Of a stretch of DNA of 64,000 nt, positions 27,550 through 42,646 are shown in pieces. The translations under genes were made by a program, and so were the position numbers. Source of the stretch: Pseudomonas sp. Z8(2022) (GTDB lineage: Bacteria; Pseudomonadota; Gammaproteobacteria; Pseudomonadales; Pseudomonadaceae); assembly GCF_025837155.1 (NCBI RefSeq), contig NZ_CP107549.1:2294001-2358000 (forward strand), given 5' to 3'. The notes under the pieces are model-generated. The model saw only the letters and a list, made by a program, of their open reading frames with translations, was not told where the DNA came from and made no database searches. Numbering within the stretch: the first letter of the stretch is position 1; each line of letters begins with the position of its first letter.

Positions 27550-29955
27550 TCAGTCACGCGATGAGCCCGGCGCCAGAACCTCGCGCGAGCCATTGGTATT
27601 CATCGAGCTGACCACACCGGCCATCTCCATCGCCTCGATCATGCGCGCGGCGCGGTTGTAGCCGATCTTCAGCTTGCGCTGCACGGCGGAAATGGAGGCG
27701 CGGCGGCTTTCCAGCACGAAATTGACGGCTTCGTCGTACAGCGGGTCCTCCTCGCTGCCCTCACCGCCTTCGCCGCCACCGCCTTCGAAGCCGCTGCCAC
27801 TCTCTTCGACGCCCGCGAGGATGTCCTCGATGTAGTCCGGAGCGCCGCGCTGTTTCCAGGCCTCGACCACGCGATGTACTTCGTCGTCAGAGACGAAGGC
27901 ACCATGCACGCGAATCGGCAGACCGGTACCGGGTGGCAGGTAGAGCATGTCACCATGGCCAAGCAGCTGTTCGGCGCCACCCTGATCGAGGATGGTGCGC
28001 GAGTCGATCTTGCTCGATACCTGGAAGGCCATGCGAGTCGGGATGTTGGCCTTGATCAGGCCGGTGATCACGTCCACCGACGGACGCTGGGTGGCGAGGA
28101 TCAGGTGGATACCGGCCGCACGGGCCTTCTGCGCGATACGCGCGATCAGCTCTTCGACCTTCTTGCCGACTATCATCATCATGTCGGCGAATTCGTCGAC
28201 CACCACGACAATGGTCGGCAGCGTCTTCAGGTGAGGCGGTTCGTCTTCCATCGACTCGCGCTTGTACAGCGGGTCATGCAGCGGCGTGCCGGCTTCGATG
28301 GCGTCCTTCACCTTGCGGTTGAAGCCGGCCAGGTTACGCACGCCCATGGCAGCCATCAGCTTGTAGCGGCGCTCCATCTCGGCAACCGACCAGCGCAGCG
28401 CATTGGCGGCTTCCTTCATGTCGGTGACTACCGGGCAAAGCAGGTGCGGAATGCCCTCGTAGATCGACAACTCGAGCATCTTCGGGTCGATCATGATCAT
28501 CCGCGCCTCTTCCGGCGTGGACTTGAACAGGATCGACAGAATCATCGCGTTGACGCCCACCGACTTACCGGAACCGGTGGTACCGGCTACCAGCAGGTGC
28601 GGCATCTTGGCCAGATCCGCAATGACCGGGCGCCCGCCAATGTCATGGCCCAGCGCCAGGGTGACTGGCGACTTGGCGTCGTCGTACTCGCTCGACGACA
28701 GCACCTCGGAGAAGCGCACGATCTGCCGGTCTTCGTTGGGCACCTCGATACCCACGGTGGTCTTGCCGGGAATCACCTCGACCACACGCACGCTGACCAT
28801 GGCCATCGAACGCGCCAGATCCTTGGCCAGATTGGAAATGCGGCTGACTTTCACCCCGGCAGCGGGCTGGATTTCGAAACGGGTAATCACCGGGCCGGGA
28901 TGTACGGACTCGACCACCACATCGACGCCGAACTCCTTGAGCTTGATCTCCAGCAGACGCGACATGGCCTCCAGCGACTCGGGAGAGAACTGCTTCTGTT
29001 TCTTCTCGGCGACGTCGAGGATAGAAATCGGCGGCAGGCTGCCTTCGATGGCGGTATCAACGAACAGTGGCGCCTGTTTTTCCTTGAGTACACGCTTGCT
29101 CGGCTCGGCTGCCTTGGGCGGGGCTGGCGGGGTAATGACAGGTGCCGGACGCTTCTCACGCTCGCTCATGTGCTTGCTCAGCGATTCTTCGCGTTCGAGC
29201 AGGCGCTCCTTGACCTTGGCCTGCTCGCGACGATCCGAAACCACCGGCGCAGCCACCTCGGTGACCCGCTCGTCCAGTTCGCGCAGTTGAGTCTTCATCT
29301 GTTTGCGTTCGTTGCGGGCATTCCACCAACTGGTGATGGCGCCGTGGATCAGCTCGATCAGATCCAGCGTGATCTTGCCCGTCAGATCCATTACGCGGAA
29401 CCAGGACAGATCGGTGAATACCGTCAGCCCGAACAGGAACAGCGCCAGGAACAGCAGCGTGCTGCCCTGCACGTTCAGCGCGTGCACTGCCAGGTCGCCC
29501 AGGCTGGCACCGAGCATGCCACCACCAGATCCCTGCATGCCAGGGGCAGCCGTGAAATGAATGTCACCCAGCGCGGAACCGGAAAGAATCAGGAAAACCA
29601 GGCCAATGCTGTGCCAGGAAAACAGCCAGCCGTTCCAGTGCCAGGGTTGATTGCGGGTGCGGAAGACCTGCCAGGTCTTGGCAGCCAACAGGAGAGGAAA
29701 GATATAGGCGAAATAACCCAGAGCACCGAACAGCGCACTGGAAAGCCAGGCACCAATGCTGCCGCCGGCATTGATGATGCGTTCGACCTGCACACTGTTG
29801 TCCCATGCCGGATCGGCAACGTTATAGGTCAACAGCGCCATCAGCACGTAGAGACACATCGCCCCCAGGGCGATCAATGCGCCTTCCTTCAGTCGATACT
29901 GAAGTTTCTGGCGCCAATCGGTGATCTGGGTGGTGGAATTCTTCAAAACAGCCAT
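27550..29955 (-). CDS. ftsK: DNA translocase FtsK
   Basis: Pumps DNA at the division septum and activates XerCD recombination at dif. The 801 residues have an N-terminal membrane part with four to five helices (about 20-185), a Pro/Glu/Lys-rich linker, the RecA-like motor with Walker [15 protein letters not shown] and Walker [12 protein letters not shown], and a C-terminal winged-helix gamma domain ([29 protein letters not shown]). ATG 29955 has AGAGG eight bases upstream and fits homologues; an ATG eight codons earlier lacks a ribosome site. It is first of the ftsK-cysG run. Confidence 0.96.
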   Translation of the reverse strand: MAVLKNSTTQITDWRQKLQYRLKEGALIALGAMCLYVLMALLTYNVADPAWDNSVQVERIINAGGSIGAWLSSALFGALGYFAYIFPLLLAAKTWQVFRTRNQPWHWNGWLFSWHSIGLVFLILSGSALGDIHFTAAPGMQGSGGGMLGASLGDLAVHALNVQGSTLLFLALFLFGLTVFTDLSWFRVMDLTGKITLDLIELIHGAITSWWNARNERKQMKTQLRELDERVTEVAAPVVSDRREQAKVKERLLEREESLSKHMSEREKRPAPVITPPAPPKAAEPSKRVLKEKQAPLFVDTAIEGSLPPISILDVAEKKQKQFSPESLEAMSRLLEIKLKEFGVDVVVESVHPGPVITRFEIQPAAGVKVSRISNLAKDLARSMAMVSVRVVEVIPGKTTVGIEVPNEDRQIVRFSEVLSSSEYDDAKSPVTLALGHDIGGRPVIADLAKMPHLLVAGTTGSGKSVGVNAMILSILFKSTPEEARMIMIDPKMLELSIYEGIPHLLCPVVTDMKEAANALRWSVAEMERRYKLMAAMGVRNLAGFNRKVKDAIEAGTPLHDPLYKRESMEDEPPHLKTLPTIVVVVDEFADMMMIVGKKVEELIARIAQKARAAGIHLILATQRPSVDVITGLIKANIPTRMAFQVSSKIDSRTILDQGGAEQLLGHGDMLYLPPGTGLPIRVHGAFVSDDEVHRVVEAWKQRGAPDYIEDILAGVEESGSGFEGGGGEGGEGSEEDPLYDEAVNFVLESRRASISAVQRKLKIGYNRAARMIEAMEMAGVVSSMNTNGSREVLAPGSSRD

Positions 29956-30071
29956 TTCCTGCGCCTCTGGCGCGTCCATCTGATGGTTAACCGCAGAAGC
30001 GGCCTATTGTAGGGCCAGCCTGACAAGTAGGCCAATCAGCGCGCTCCCGCACCTGCCCTGCTTCGGTGTAG

Positions 30072-31100
<1,029 letters not shown>

Positions 31101-31155
31101 TGGATCAGGGCGAGCCGCTGCGCTTGCCCTCCCCTGCCCCGCCGGACAAGTGCAC

Positions 31156-31836
31156 ATGCTCACCTGGCTGCAACGTGACTCCCTGGAGTTCCCGCCACTG
31201 ACCAAGGCCATGCGCGAGCCAAACGGCCTCCTGGCTGCTGGCGGCGATCTGAGCGTCGACCGCCTGATCAGCGCCTATCGGCATGGCTGCTTTCCTTGGT
31301 TCCAGGATGGCCAGCCGATTCTCTGGTGGTCACCAGACCCGCGCACTGTGCTCTTCCCTGAAGAGCTCCACGTATCCCGCAGCCTGGCCAAGCTCCTGCG
31401 CCAACAACGCTATCGCGTCACCTTCGATCAGGACTTCGCGGCCGTCATAGCCGCCTGCGCAGCACCGCGCTCATACGCCGACGGTACCTGGATCACCCGC
31501 GGCATGCAGGAAGCCTATCTGCAGCTGCATCAACGCGGTGTCGCTCATTCGGTCGAGGTCTGGCAGGACGGAGAACTTGTCGGCGGTCTTTACGGCCTGG
31601 CCATGGGCCAGCTGTTCTTCGGCGAATCCATGTTCAGCCGCGCCGACAACGCCTCCAAGGTCGGCTTTGCCACCCTCGTCGGCAAACTACGGCAATGGGG
31701 CTTCGTACTCATTGACTGCCAGATGCCCACCCAGCACCTACACAGCTTTGGCGCCAGGGCCATACCGCGCGCCCGCTTCGCCGGCTATCTGCAACAGCAT
31801 CTCGACATCCCGAGCCAAGCCGACTGGCTCGCCTAG
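31156..31836 (+). CDS. aat: Leucyl/phenylalanyl-tRNA-protein transferase
   Basis: Adds Leu or Phe to proteins with N-terminal Lys or Arg, making them substrates for ClpS-ClpAP. The 226 residues start [15 protein letters not shown] and include the family motifs [41 protein letters not shown] and [19 protein letters not shown] 31156 is chosen at this conserved start. It lies upstream of bpt and a few kilobases from clpA and clpS. Confidence 0.96.
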   Translation: MLTWLQRDSLEFPPLTKAMREPNGLLAAGGDLSVDRLISAYRHGCFPWFQDGQPILWWSPDPRTVLFPEELHVSRSLAKLLRQQRYRVTFDQDFAAVIAACAAPRSYADGTWITRGMQEAYLQLHQRGVAHSVEVWQDGELVGGLYGLAMGQLFFGESMFSRADNASKVGFATLVGKLRQWGFVLIDCQMPTQHLHSFGARAIPRARFAGYLQQHLDIPSQADWLA

Positions 31837-31851
31837 TCGCACAGGCGAGCC
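31826..31851 (+). terminator. Hairpin at the aat 3' end, possible weak terminator
   Basis: GGCTCGCCT and its exact complement AGGCGAGCC span the aat stop codon. Only TGGCTT follows, so any termination would be weak. Confidence 0.35.
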
Positions 31852-31890
31852 TGGCTTACACTCTTAGTCAGGCTTTTTCGAGATTTCGCC

Positions 31891-32598
31891 ATGACCGAGC
31901 TGGCCCGCCTGAAGTTCTACGCCACTCAACCCCATCCATGCAGCTATCTGCCGGAAGAGCAGGCCACCACCCTGTTTCTCGACCCCAGTCAGCCCATGGA
32001 CGTGCTGGTCTATGCCGAACTGTCGGAACTGGGCTTTCGCCGCAGTGGCGATCACCTCTATCGCCCCCACTGTCAGCAGTGCACCGCCTGCATTCCGGCA
32101 CGCATACCGGCTGCACGCTTCACACCCAACCGGCAACAGCGCCGCATCCTCAAACGCAATGAAGACATCGTCGTTCGCTGCGTACGCCCGGCATTCACCG
32201 AGGAGTACTACGACCTCTATGTACGCTATATCGAGCAGCGACATGCAGACGGCGACATGTACCCCCCCAGCCGCGAGCAGTTTTCCACCTTCCTGGTGCG
32301 CGACCTGCCTTTCTCGCGCTTCTATGAATTTCGTCTGCAGGGCCGACTGGTCGCCATTGCCGTGACAGATCTTCTGCCCAACGGCCTATCGGCGGTTTAC
32401 ACCTTCTACGATCCGGACGAGGAACGCCGCAGCCTGGGCCGCTTCGCCATTCTCTGGCAGATCGCCGAGACCGAGCGCCAAGGGCTGGATGCCGTCTATC
32501 TCGGCTACTGGATCAAGAACTGCCGCAAGATGAACTACAAGACCCAGTACCGCCCGATCGAGCTCTTCGTCAATCAGCGCTGGACGCTGCTGACCTAG
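31891..32598 (+). CDS. bpt: Aspartate/glutamate leucyltransferase (Bpt)
   Basis: Bacterial protein transferase that adds Leu to proteins with N-terminal Asp or Glu, feeding the N-degron route. The 235 residues show the ATE-family N-domain with Cys in [13 protein letters not shown] and [12 protein letters not shown], and the C-domain [23 protein letters not shown] and [20 protein letters not shown]. The usual annotation is arginyltransferase, but bacterial members with this layout use Leu-tRNA. Confidence 0.95.
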
Positions 32599-32640
32599 CA
32601 ACCACGATGACCATCCATCCAGCTCGACAATCCAAGCCCC

Positions 32641-32670
32641 TTGGCGCAGCCCCCTGTTTTCGGGCACAAT
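32641..32670 (+). promoter_or_regulatory. Candidate infA promoter
   Basis: TTGGCG (32641-32646), an 18-base spacer and CACAAT (32665-32670), about 65 bases before the infA ATG. The -10 is only moderate. Confidence 0.4.
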
Positions 32671-32735
32671 GCACGCCGCTTTTGCCTGGCGCCAGTTGCA
32701 CCGGGCCATTTCCTGGATACCGAGGGCTTTACTGC

Positions 32736-32954
32736 ATGTCGAAAGAAGACAGCTTCGAAATGGAAGGCACTGTCGTCGACACCCTGCCCAACACCATGTT
32801 CCGCGTGGAGTTGGAAAACGGGCACGTCGTTACCGCGCACATCTCCGGCAAGATGCGCAAGAACTACATCCGCATTCTCACTGGTGACAAGGTGCGCGTT
32901 GAGCTGACGCCTTATGACTTGAGCAAGGGCCGCATTACCTACCGCGCCCGTTAA
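32736..32954 (+). CDS. infA: Translation initiation factor IF-1
   Basis: Binds the ribosomal A site during initiation. The 72-residue S1-like OB fold reads [19 protein letters not shown] and continues through [19 protein letters not shown] to ITYRAR, the full family length. GAGG lies about ten bases before ATG 32736. It sits between bpt and clpA as in other pseudomonads. Confidence 0.98.
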
Positions 32955-32969
32955 GCCAAGCACCAAAAG

Positions 32970-32997
32970 AAAACGCCCGGCATCTGCCGGGCGTTTT
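32970..32997. terminator. Bidirectional terminator between infA and clpA
   Basis: AAAACGCCCGGCA and its complement TGCCGGGCGTTTT around a two-base loop, with T runs on both exits. It serves infA (plus) and could serve clpA (minus). Confidence 0.9.
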
Positions 32998-33002
32998 CGT
33001 TG

Positions 33003-33033
33003 GCTTGGCGAAAGCCGCTGGCTTTCGCCAAGC
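33003..33033. repeat. Long perfect hairpin at the clpA 3' end
   Basis: A 14-base stem GCTTGGCGAAAGCC with exact complement around loop GCT, ten bases from the clpA stop. It has no T run and sits beside a complete terminator. It looks like a REP-type palindrome. Confidence 0.55.
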
Positions 33034-33043
33034 AACCGTTCGA

Positions 33044-35314
33044 TCAGGCAACCTCCGCCGCCGTCTCGAACTCGAAGCTGGGTTCGCCATCCTTGATGTC
33101 GACGTGCACCACGCCGCCATGCTCGGCCAGTTCGCCGAACAGGATCTCCTCCGCCAGCGGACGCTTGATCTTGTCCTGGATCAGACGCGCCATCGGTCGC
33201 GCGCCCATGGCCACATCGTAGCCACGTTCGGCCAGCCAGCTGCGCGCCGCGTCGCTGACTTCCAGCGTGACGCGCTTGTCCTCCAGCTGCGCCTGCAGTT
33301 CGGTGAGGAACTTGTCGACGATACTCTTGATGGTCTCGTGACTCAGGCGGCCGAACTGGATGATGGTATCCAGGCGGTTGCGGAACTCCGGCGTGAAGCT
33401 TTTCTTGATGACTTCCATGGCATCGGTGGAGTGATCCTGCTGGGTGAACCCGATCGATGCACGCGACGCAGTTTCCGCGCCGGCGTTGGTAGTCATGATC
33501 AGGATCACGTTGCGGAAGTCCGCCTTGCGCCCGTTGTTGTCGGTCAGCGTACCGTGGTCCATCACCTGCAGCAGCAGGTTGAAGACTTCCGGGTGCGCCT
33601 TCTCGATCTCATCGAGCAGCAGCACACAGTGCGGTTGCTTGGTGATCGCTTCGGTCAGCAGACCGCCCTGGTCGAAACCGACATAACCGGGCGGCGCACC
33701 GATCAGACGCGAGACGGTATGGCGCTCCATGTACTCGGACATGTCGAAACGCACCAGCTCGATGCCCATGGCCTTGGCCAGCTGCCGAGCGGCCTCGGTC
33801 TTGCCCACGCCGGTAGGACCGGCAAAGAGGAAGGAACCGACCGGCTTGTCCGGTGCCTTGAGACCAGCACGCGACAGTTTGATCGCGGTTGCCAGCGAGT
33901 CGATGGCGGCGTCCTGACCGAATACGGTAAGTTTCAGGTCACGCTCCAGGTTACGCAGCAACTCCTTGTCGGAGCTGGACACATGCTTCGGTGGAATGCG
34001 TGCGATCTTCGCAACGATGTCCTCGACCTGCGCCACATCGATACGCGCCACGCGCTTGTCTTCCGGCTGCAGACGCTGATAGGCACCTGCCTCGTCGATC
34101 ACGTCGATGGCCTTGTCCGGCATGTGCCGGTCATTGATATAGCGCGCAGCCAGTTCGGCCGCCGCGCGCAGAGCTTCGTCGCTGTACTCGATATGATGGT
34201 GCTGCTCGAAACGTGCCTTCAGGCCCTTGAGGATGCCGTAGGTGTCGTCCACCGATGGCTCGACCACGTCGACCTTCTGGAAGCGGCGCGCCAGAGCACG
34301 GTCCTTCTCGAAGATGCCGCGAAACTCCTGGAAGGTAGTGGAACCGATGCAGCGAATCTCGCCCGATGACAGCATCGGCTTGAGCAGATTGGATGCATCC
34401 ATGACCCCGCCCGACGCCGCGCCGGCACCAATGATGGTGTGAATCTCATCGATGAAGAGGATGGCATGCGGGCGTTTGCGCAGCTCGTTGAGCAGTGCCT
34501 TGAGGCGTTTCTCGAAATCGCCGCGGTACTTGGTACCGGCCAGCAGTGCGCCCAGGTCGAGGGAATAGACCACGCTGTCGGCCAGCAGATCAGGCACCTG
34601 CTCATCGACGATGCGCTTGGCCAGACCTTCGGCGATAGCGGTCTTGCCGACACCGGCCTCGCCAACCAGCAGCGGATTGTTCTTGCGCCGCCGAGCCAGG
34701 ATCTGGGCGACGCGCTCGACCTCGTGCTCGCGCCCTACCAGCGGGTCGATTCGACCCTGGCGGGCCAGTTCGTTGAGGTTGCTGGCGTAGGCATCCAGCG
34801 GATTGCCGGAGGTGGACGATTCGCCGCCCTCCTCATCCTGCATATCCTGATCACTTTCGTGATGCTCGCCATGCCCCGGCACCTTGGAAATACCATGGGC
34901 GATGTAGTTGACCACATCGATGCGGGCGACGCTCTGCTGCTTGAGCAGGAATACCGCCTGACTTTCCTGCTCGCTGAAAATTGCCACCAGCACATTGGCG
35001 CCGGTCACTTCTCGCTTGCCGGAGCTCTGCACATGGAAGACGGCACGCTGCAGTACACGCTGGAAGCCCAGCGTCGGCTGAGTCTCGCGGTCCTCATCGT
35101 GCTGAGGAATCAGGGGCGTGGTGGAGTCGATGAATTCCTGCAGATCATGGCGCAGCTTGTCGAGATTGGCCCCGCAGGCCCGCAGCACACTGGCTGCTGC
35201 TTCATTATCCAGCAAGGCAAGCAGCAAATGTTCAACCGTCATGAATTCATGACGCTTGGCGCGGGCCTCCTTGAAAGCCAGATTGAGGGTGACTTCGAGC
35301 TCTCGATTCAACAT
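33044..35314 (-). CDS. clpA: ATP-dependent Clp protease ATP-binding subunit ClpA
   Basis: Unfoldase that feeds substrates to ClpP. The 756 residues hold an N-domain with two repeats (1-140) that binds ClpS, then two AAA+ modules: D1 with [13 protein letters not shown] and Walker [15 protein letters not shown], and D2 with [13 protein letters not shown] and [14 protein letters not shown]. The ClpP-docking loop appears as IGF. A Glu/Ser-rich linker ([13 protein letters not shown]) separates N-domain and D1. It starts 29 bases after clpS, same strand. Confidence 0.97.
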   Translation of the reverse strand: MLNRELEVTLNLAFKEARAKRHEFMTVEHLLLALLDNEAAASVLRACGANLDKLRHDLQEFIDSTTPLIPQHDEDRETQPTLGFQRVLQRAVFHVQSSGKREVTGANVLVAIFSEQESQAVFLLKQQSVARIDVVNYIAHGISKVPGHGEHHESDQDMQDEEGGESSTSGNPLDAYASNLNELARQGRIDPLVGREHEVERVAQILARRRKNNPLLVGEAGVGKTAIAEGLAKRIVDEQVPDLLADSVVYSLDLGALLAGTKYRGDFEKRLKALLNELRKRPHAILFIDEIHTIIGAGAASGGVMDASNLLKPMLSSGEIRCIGSTTFQEFRGIFEKDRALARRFQKVDVVEPSVDDTYGILKGLKARFEQHHHIEYSDEALRAAAELAARYINDRHMPDKAIDVIDEAGAYQRLQPEDKRVARIDVAQVEDIVAKIARIPPKHVSSSDKELLRNLERDLKLTVFGQDAAIDSLATAIKLSRAGLKAPDKPVGSFLFAGPTGVGKTEAARQLAKAMGIELVRFDMSEYMERHTVSRLIGAPPGYVGFDQGGLLTEAITKQPHCVLLLDEIEKAHPEVFNLLLQVMDHGTLTDNNGRKADFRNVILIMTTNAGAETASRASIGFTQQDHSTDAMEVIKKSFTPEFRNRLDTIIQFGRLSHETIKSIVDKFLTELQAQLEDKRVTLEVSDAARSWLAERGYDVAMGARPMARLIQDKIKRPLAEEILFGELAEHGGVVHVDIKDGEPSFEFETAAEVA

Positions 35315-35343
35315 AGCTTCACCTCATACCCAAGTGGCCGGCG

Positions 35344-35706
35344 TTAACCGTCCTTCTCTATTTCACAGAGTAGCGGATGTTGGCTCTCACGCGCGTACTG
35401 GTTGACCTGCATTGCCTTGGTCTCCGCAATATCACGGGTGTACACACCGCACACCGCACGTCCCTCTGTATGAACGGCCAACATGATCTTGGTCGCCAGC
35501 TCCCGGTTCATGCCGAAAAACGTTTCAAGCACTTCGACGACGAAATCCATCGGGGTGTAGTCGTCATTGAATAAGACCACCTTGTACATCGGTGGTGCCT
35601 GCAATGCTGGCTTGGATTCCTGAACAGCAATGCCAGAGGAGTCATCCTCATGCTCTGCCGGGTGATCCTGATTGAATGTTAGTCGAATCTGGCTACTTGC
35701 ATGCAT
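35344..35706 (-). CDS. clpS: ClpA adaptor protein ClpS
   Basis: Recognises N-degrons (Leu, Phe, Tyr, Trp) and delivers them to ClpAP, also blocking other ClpA substrates. The 120-residue protein has a disordered acidic N-tail (residues 1-38) and the ClpS core [20 protein letters not shown] with the substrate-pocket Asn/Asp-Asp, and [22 protein letters not shown] 35706 yields the typical length. It is first of the clpSA pair, divergent to cspD. Confidence 0.96.
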   Translation of the reverse strand: MHASSQIRLTFNQDHPAEHEDDSSGIAVQESKPALQAPPMYKVVLFNDDYTPMDFVVEVLETFFGMNRELATKIMLAVHTEGRAVCGVYTRDIAETKAMQVNQYARESQHPLLCEIEKDG

Positions 35707-35937
35707 GCTGAAATCAGAGGTTCGAGGCCGGGCGAACGGGGATGCTAGAGGGATTTTGACTGACTTCTCAGCCATCCGCCGTATAGCCTTGACTAACGGC
35801 AAAAGGGTGTTACAACAAAAGAATACCCATTCGCGGGTATCAGGGATTCCACGTCTTCGCCCAGCCTGGTTGGTTATCGCGTGGAATCGAAGTGGATGAT
35901 ACTCCAGAGATGGAGTCCTTTGCAGAGGGATATCAGC
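35707..35937. other. Divergent control region of clpS and cspD
   Basis: A 231-base gap relatively rich in A and T that must hold promoters in both directions. The cspD ribosome site CAGAGGGA is at its right end. A small inverted repeat near 35826-35844 (ACCCATTCGCGGGT) is visible. I cannot place a convincing promoter. Confidence 0.4.
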
Positions 35938-36207
35938 ATGCTCAGCGGTAAGGTCAAGTGGTTCAACAACGCTAAAGGCTATGGATTCATCCTGGCCGAC
36001 GGCCGAGATGAGGACCTGTTCGCCCACTACTCGGCCATCCAGATGGACGGTTACAAAACGCTCAAGGCCGGTCAGTCGGTCCGTTTCGAGATCGTGCAAG
36101 GCCCCAAAGGACTGCATGCGGTCAACATCAGTACGGCCAGCGTCACTCAGGAGCCCCCTGCACCGGCCACCCAGACTCAGAACATCGCGAGCACTGTCGA
36201 AGTCTGA
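35938..36207 (+). CDS. cspD: Cold-shock-domain protein CspD
   Basis: An 89-residue protein: one cold-shock OB fold ([22 protein letters not shown] with RNP1 GYGFI, and [10 protein letters not shown] with an RNP2-like FAHY) plus a Pro/Ala/Thr-rich tail after residue 66. CspD of E. coli binds single-stranded DNA and inhibits replication in stationary phase; the tail is longer than in classical Csp proteins. The clpS/clpA neighbourhood is the same in E. coli. Confidence 0.93.
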   Translation: MLSGKVKWFNNAKGYGFILADGRDEDLFAHYSAIQMDGYKTLKAGQSVRFEIVQGPKGLHAVNISTASVTQEPPAPATQTQNIASTVEV

Positions 36208-36262
36208 GTATTCAGATCCAAACTCTCATTGACTCGTAAGGCACATGGAAGGTGCCGATACG

Positions 36263-36294
36263 AAAAGGCCGGTCTGGTGACCGGCCTTTTTATT
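36263..36294. terminator. Bidirectional terminator between cspD and icd
   Basis: AAAAGGCCGGTC and its exact complement around loop TGGT, with T runs on both exits. It separates the converging cspD and icd genes. Confidence 0.9.
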
Positions 36295-36308
36295 ACGCCA
36301 AAATCAGC

Positions 36309-37565
<1,257 letters not shown>

Positions 37566-37925
37566 GCTGGACTCCATCTTGTGGTTAGACAGTGTGCATC
37601 CCCGAGAGTAGCGCAAACCGCTCGCAGAGACACATGTGCAAAGGTCTTATTCAACTGGGCATTCTGTGGCGAGGTGCCGCAGTGGTATACTGGTTAGGTG
37701 ACTAACGAGTCATAAGGGGCCACCTGTCTGGAACCAGACAGCAACCTCTTGAAACCGGTACACGGCCACCGCTGTCTGCCGGATCGAAATGCTCGACACT
37801 CTACGGGTGCATCCAACATCACCGCGGCGAGTCCTCGACCCGGCCCCGCCACCATGGGGCTCAGACGCCTACCAGTGCAGGTCGAGTTTCTATGCGCGCT
37901 CAGCAAACAAGAGAGTTAACGCTAA
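37566..37925. other. Divergent icd-idh control region with a structured idh leader
   Basis: A 360-base gap holding promoters for both isocitrate dehydrogenase genes. On the idh side a -10-like TATACT is at 37686-37691. Downstream of it lies an 18-base perfect palindrome CTGTCTGGAACCAGACAG (37724-37741). A related copy GGCCACCGCTGTCTG follows at about 37765. From that -10 the idh leader would be about 230 bases long. No gene was found here. Confidence 0.5.
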
Positions 37926-40154
37926 ATGTCCACCCCTTCGAAGATCATCTACACCTTCACCGACGAAGCTCCAGCCCTTGCAACCTATTCGCTTCTGCCC
38001 ATCGTGGAAGCCTTTGCCGCCTCGGCTGACATCTCCGTTGAAACCCGCGACATCTCTCTTGCTGGACGGATCCTGGCAAGCTTTGCCGACCGCCTGGATG
38101 CTGACAAACGCGTCGAAGACGACCTGGCCAAACTGGCCGAACTGACCCTGCAGCCCGATGCAAACATCATCAAGCTGCCGAACATCAGTGCCTCGGTACC
38201 CCAGCTCAAGGCTGCCATTGCCGAGCTGCAGGCGCAGGGCTACAACATCCCGAACTTCCCGGAAGACCCGCAGACCGACGAAGAGAAGGAAGTTCGTGCG
38301 CGTTACGCCAAGATCCTCGGCAGCGCGGTGAACCCGGTTCTGCGCGAAGGCAACTCCGACCGTCGCGCTCCGGCCGCGGTCAAGGCCTACGCCCGCAAGC
38401 ACCCGCACAGCATGGGCAAGTGGAGCATGGCTTCGCAGTCCCACGCCGACTACATGCGCGGTGGCGACTTCTTCTCCAGCGAACAGTCGATCACCATGGC
38501 CAAGGCCGGTGACGTTCGCATCGAATTCGTCGGCAAGGACGGCAAGGTCGAGCTCAAGAAACAGCTGGCCCTGCAGGAAGGCGAAGTGTTCGACAGCATG
38601 TTCATGAGCTGCCGCAAGCTGCGCGACTTCTTCGAGAAGACCCTGCAAGACTGCAAGGAAACCGGCGTAATGTGGTCCCTGCACGTCAAGGCGACCATGA
38701 TGAAGGTTTCCCACCCGATCGTCTTCGGCCACGCCGTCACCGTCTACTACAAGGACGTGTTCGACAAGTACGGCAAGCTGTTCGAAGAGCTGGGCGTCAA
38801 CCCGAACAACGGCATCAGCAGCGTCTACGACAAGATCAAGGTGCTGCCTGCCTCGCAGCAGGAAGAGATCCTCCATGACATCCACGAGGTCTACGCTCAT
38901 CGCCCGGAAATGGCCATGGTCGACTCGGTCAAGGGCATCACCAACCTGCACATTCCGAGCGACGTGATCGTCGACGCCTCGATGCCGGCGATGATCCGCA
39001 ACTCCGGTCAGATGTGGGGCAAGGACGGCAAGCAGAAAGACACCAAGGCCGTCATGCCTGAGAGCACCTACGCTCGCATCTATCAGGAAATGATCAACTT
39101 CTGCAAAACCAACGGTGCATTCGACCCGACCACCATGGGCAGCGTGCCGAACGTCGGCCTGATGGCGCAAAAGGCCGAGGAATACGGCTCCCACGACAAG
39201 ACCTTCGAAATGACCGCCGACGGCACCATGCGCGTCGTAGCGGCCGACGGCACCGTGCTGATGCAGCACGAAGTCGAGGCTGGTGACATCTGGCGTGCCT
39301 GCCAGACCAAGGACGCCCCGATCCGCGACTGGGTCAAGCTGGCCGTTACCCGTGCCCGTCAGTCCAACACCCCGGCCATCTTCTGGCTGGACCCGGAGCG
39401 CGCTCACGATCGTGAACTGCAGAAGAAGGTCGAGCTGTATCTGAAAGATCACGACCTGAGCGGTCTGGACATCCGCATGATGGGCTACAACGAAGCCATC
39501 CGCGTATCTATGGAGCGCATGATCCGCGGCCAGGACACCATCTCGGTGACCGGCAACGTACTGCGTGACTACCTGACCGATCTGTTCCCGATCATGGAAC
39601 TGGGCACCTCGGCCAAGATGCTGTCCATCGTTCCGCTGATGGCTGGCGGCGGCATGTACGAAACCGGCGCAGGCGGTTCGGCGCCCAAGCATGTGCAACA
39701 GCTGGTCGAAGAGAACTACCTGCGCTGGGATTCCCTGGGCGAGTTCCTGGCCCTGGCCGTGTCGCTGGAAGAAACCGGCATCAAGACCGACAACGCCAAG
39801 GCCAAGGTACTGGGCAAGACCCTGGACCAGGCTACCGGCAAGCTGCTGGACAACAACAAGTCCCCGGCGCGCAAGGTTGGTGAAATCGACAACCGCGGCA
39901 GCCACTTCTACCTGGCGCTGTACTGGGCACAAGCCCTGGCCGAGCAGAACGACGACGCCGAGCTGAAGGCCCACTTCGCTCCGCTGGCCAAGCAGCTGAC
40001 CGAGCAGGAAGCGACCATCGTTGCCGAACTGGCTGCCGTACAGGGCAAGCCGGCCGACATCGGCGGCTACTACCGCTCCAACCCTGAGCTGACCAGCAAG
40101 GTGATGCGCCCAAGCGCCACCTTCAACGCCGCTCTGGCTGCACTGAATGCCTGA
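37926..40154 (+). CDS. idh: NADP-dependent isocitrate dehydrogenase, monomeric type
   Basis: A 742-residue monomeric isocitrate dehydrogenase, unrelated in length to the dimeric Icd next door. Family features are the start [21 protein letters not shown], the stretch [37 protein letters not shown] with its [25 protein letters not shown], and the coenzyme-domain sequences around [10 protein letters not shown]. In P. aeruginosa both isozymes are also adjacent. The two enzymes may be used under different carbon or stress conditions, a suggestion from the family. Confidence 0.97.
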   Translation: MSTPSKIIYTFTDEAPALATYSLLPIVEAFAASADISVETRDISLAGRILASFADRLDADKRVEDDLAKLAELTLQPDANIIKLPNISASVPQLKAAIAELQAQGYNIPNFPEDPQTDEEKEVRARYAKILGSAVNPVLREGNSDRRAPAAVKAYARKHPHSMGKWSMASQSHADYMRGGDFFSSEQSITMAKAGDVRIEFVGKDGKVELKKQLALQEGEVFDSMFMSCRKLRDFFEKTLQDCKETGVMWSLHVKATMMKVSHPIVFGHAVTVYYKDVFDKYGKLFEELGVNPNNGISSVYDKIKVLPASQQEEILHDIHEVYAHRPEMAMVDSVKGITNLHIPSDVIVDASMPAMIRNSGQMWGKDGKQKDTKAVMPESTYARIYQEMINFCKTNGAFDPTTMGSVPNVGLMAQKAEEYGSHDKTFEMTADGTMRVVAADGTVLMQHEVEAGDIWRACQTKDAPIRDWVKLAVTRARQSNTPAIFWLDPERAHDRELQKKVELYLKDHDLSGLDIRMMGYNEAIRVSMERMIRGQDTISVTGNVLRDYLTDLFPIMELGTSAKMLSIVPLMAGGGMYETGAGGSAPKHVQQLVEENYLRWDSLGEFLALAVSLEETGIKTDNAKAKVLGKTLDQATGKLLDNNKSPARKVGEIDNRGSHFYLALYWAQALAEQNDDAELKAHFAPLAKQLTEQEATIVAELAAVQGKPADIGGYYRSNPELTSKVMRPSATFNAALAALNA

Positions 40155-40170
40155 TAAGGCTTGAGTGCCC

Positions 40171-40206
40171 AAAGAACCCCGGCCTGGCGCCGGGGTTCTT
40201 TTTTTA
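40171..40206 (+). terminator. Rho-independent terminator of idh
   Basis: AAGAACCCCGGC and its exact complement GCCGGGGTTCTT around loop CTGGC, followed by a run of seven Ts including the stem end, 17 bases after the stop. Confidence 0.93.
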
Positions 40207-40276
40207 GCGCAGAACTTTCACGAGCAGTACTCGCCCCTGCACAATCCTGCTCATTGATCTTCTCCGGAGCACCGAA

Positions 40277-40717
40277 ATGGACTGGCAACCCCATATCACC
40301 GTGGCCACGGTGATCGAAGATGATGATCGCTTTCTCTTTGTCGAGGAATTCAAGGCTGGCCGCATGGTGCTCAACCAGCCGGCCGGACACCTGGAAGCCA
40401 ACGAGTCGCTGCGCGACGCCGCGCTGCGTGAAACGCTCGAGGAAACCGGCTGGGATGTGGAGCTGACCGCCCTGCTTGGCATCTATCTGTATACCGCACC
40501 CAGCAATGGCGTGACCTATCAGCGCGTGTGCTTCAGTGCTCGCCCCGTGCAGCACAACCCCGAACGGGCACTGGACAGTGATATCAGCGGCATTACCTGG
40601 CTGACCCGCGACGAGCTGGCCGCACAGCCCGAGCGCTGGCGCAGCGAACTGGTCCTGCGCTGCGTGGACGACTACCTCGCCGGCGTCAGTGGGCCGCTGG
40701 ACCTGCTGCGCGATTGA
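40277..40717 (+). CDS. nudJ: NUDIX hydrolase, NudJ-like
   Basis: A 146-residue Nudix enzyme. The complete box GHLEANESLRDAALRETLEE with TGW follows the GX5EX7REXXEEXGU rule. E. coli NudJ acts on thiamine-pyrimidine and nucleoside di/triphosphates; the exact substrate here is not readable. GGAG precedes ATG 40277. It lies upstream of mnmA, as in E. coli and P. aeruginosa. Confidence 0.88.
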   Translation: MDWQPHITVATVIEDDDRFLFVEEFKAGRMVLNQPAGHLEANESLRDAALRETLEETGWDVELTALLGIYLYTAPSNGVTYQRVCFSARPVQHNPERALDSDISGITWLTRDELAAQPERWRSELVLRCVDDYLAGVSGPLDLLRD

Positions 40718-40878
40718 TGGCACGCACCAGTCGTCGTCCAGAACGCTCTGAGCGCGTTCTCCAGCACCGCCGCGCAGGCTGAATAGCGGCGGCGCGCTCC
40801 AGCGAAAGCCGTACGTGAGCCTCCGTGGCAGCCCTCGCCAGCCGCCATCCTGTGGGGCTCGCCGAGGCTTTCTGGTAG

Positions 40879-42644
<1,766 letters not shown>

Positions 42645-42646
42645 CC

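Noticed and set aside
37890..40172. Long minus-strand open frame opposite idh
   Set aside because: Antisense shadow of monomeric isocitrate dehydrogenase, with no domain or ribosome site.
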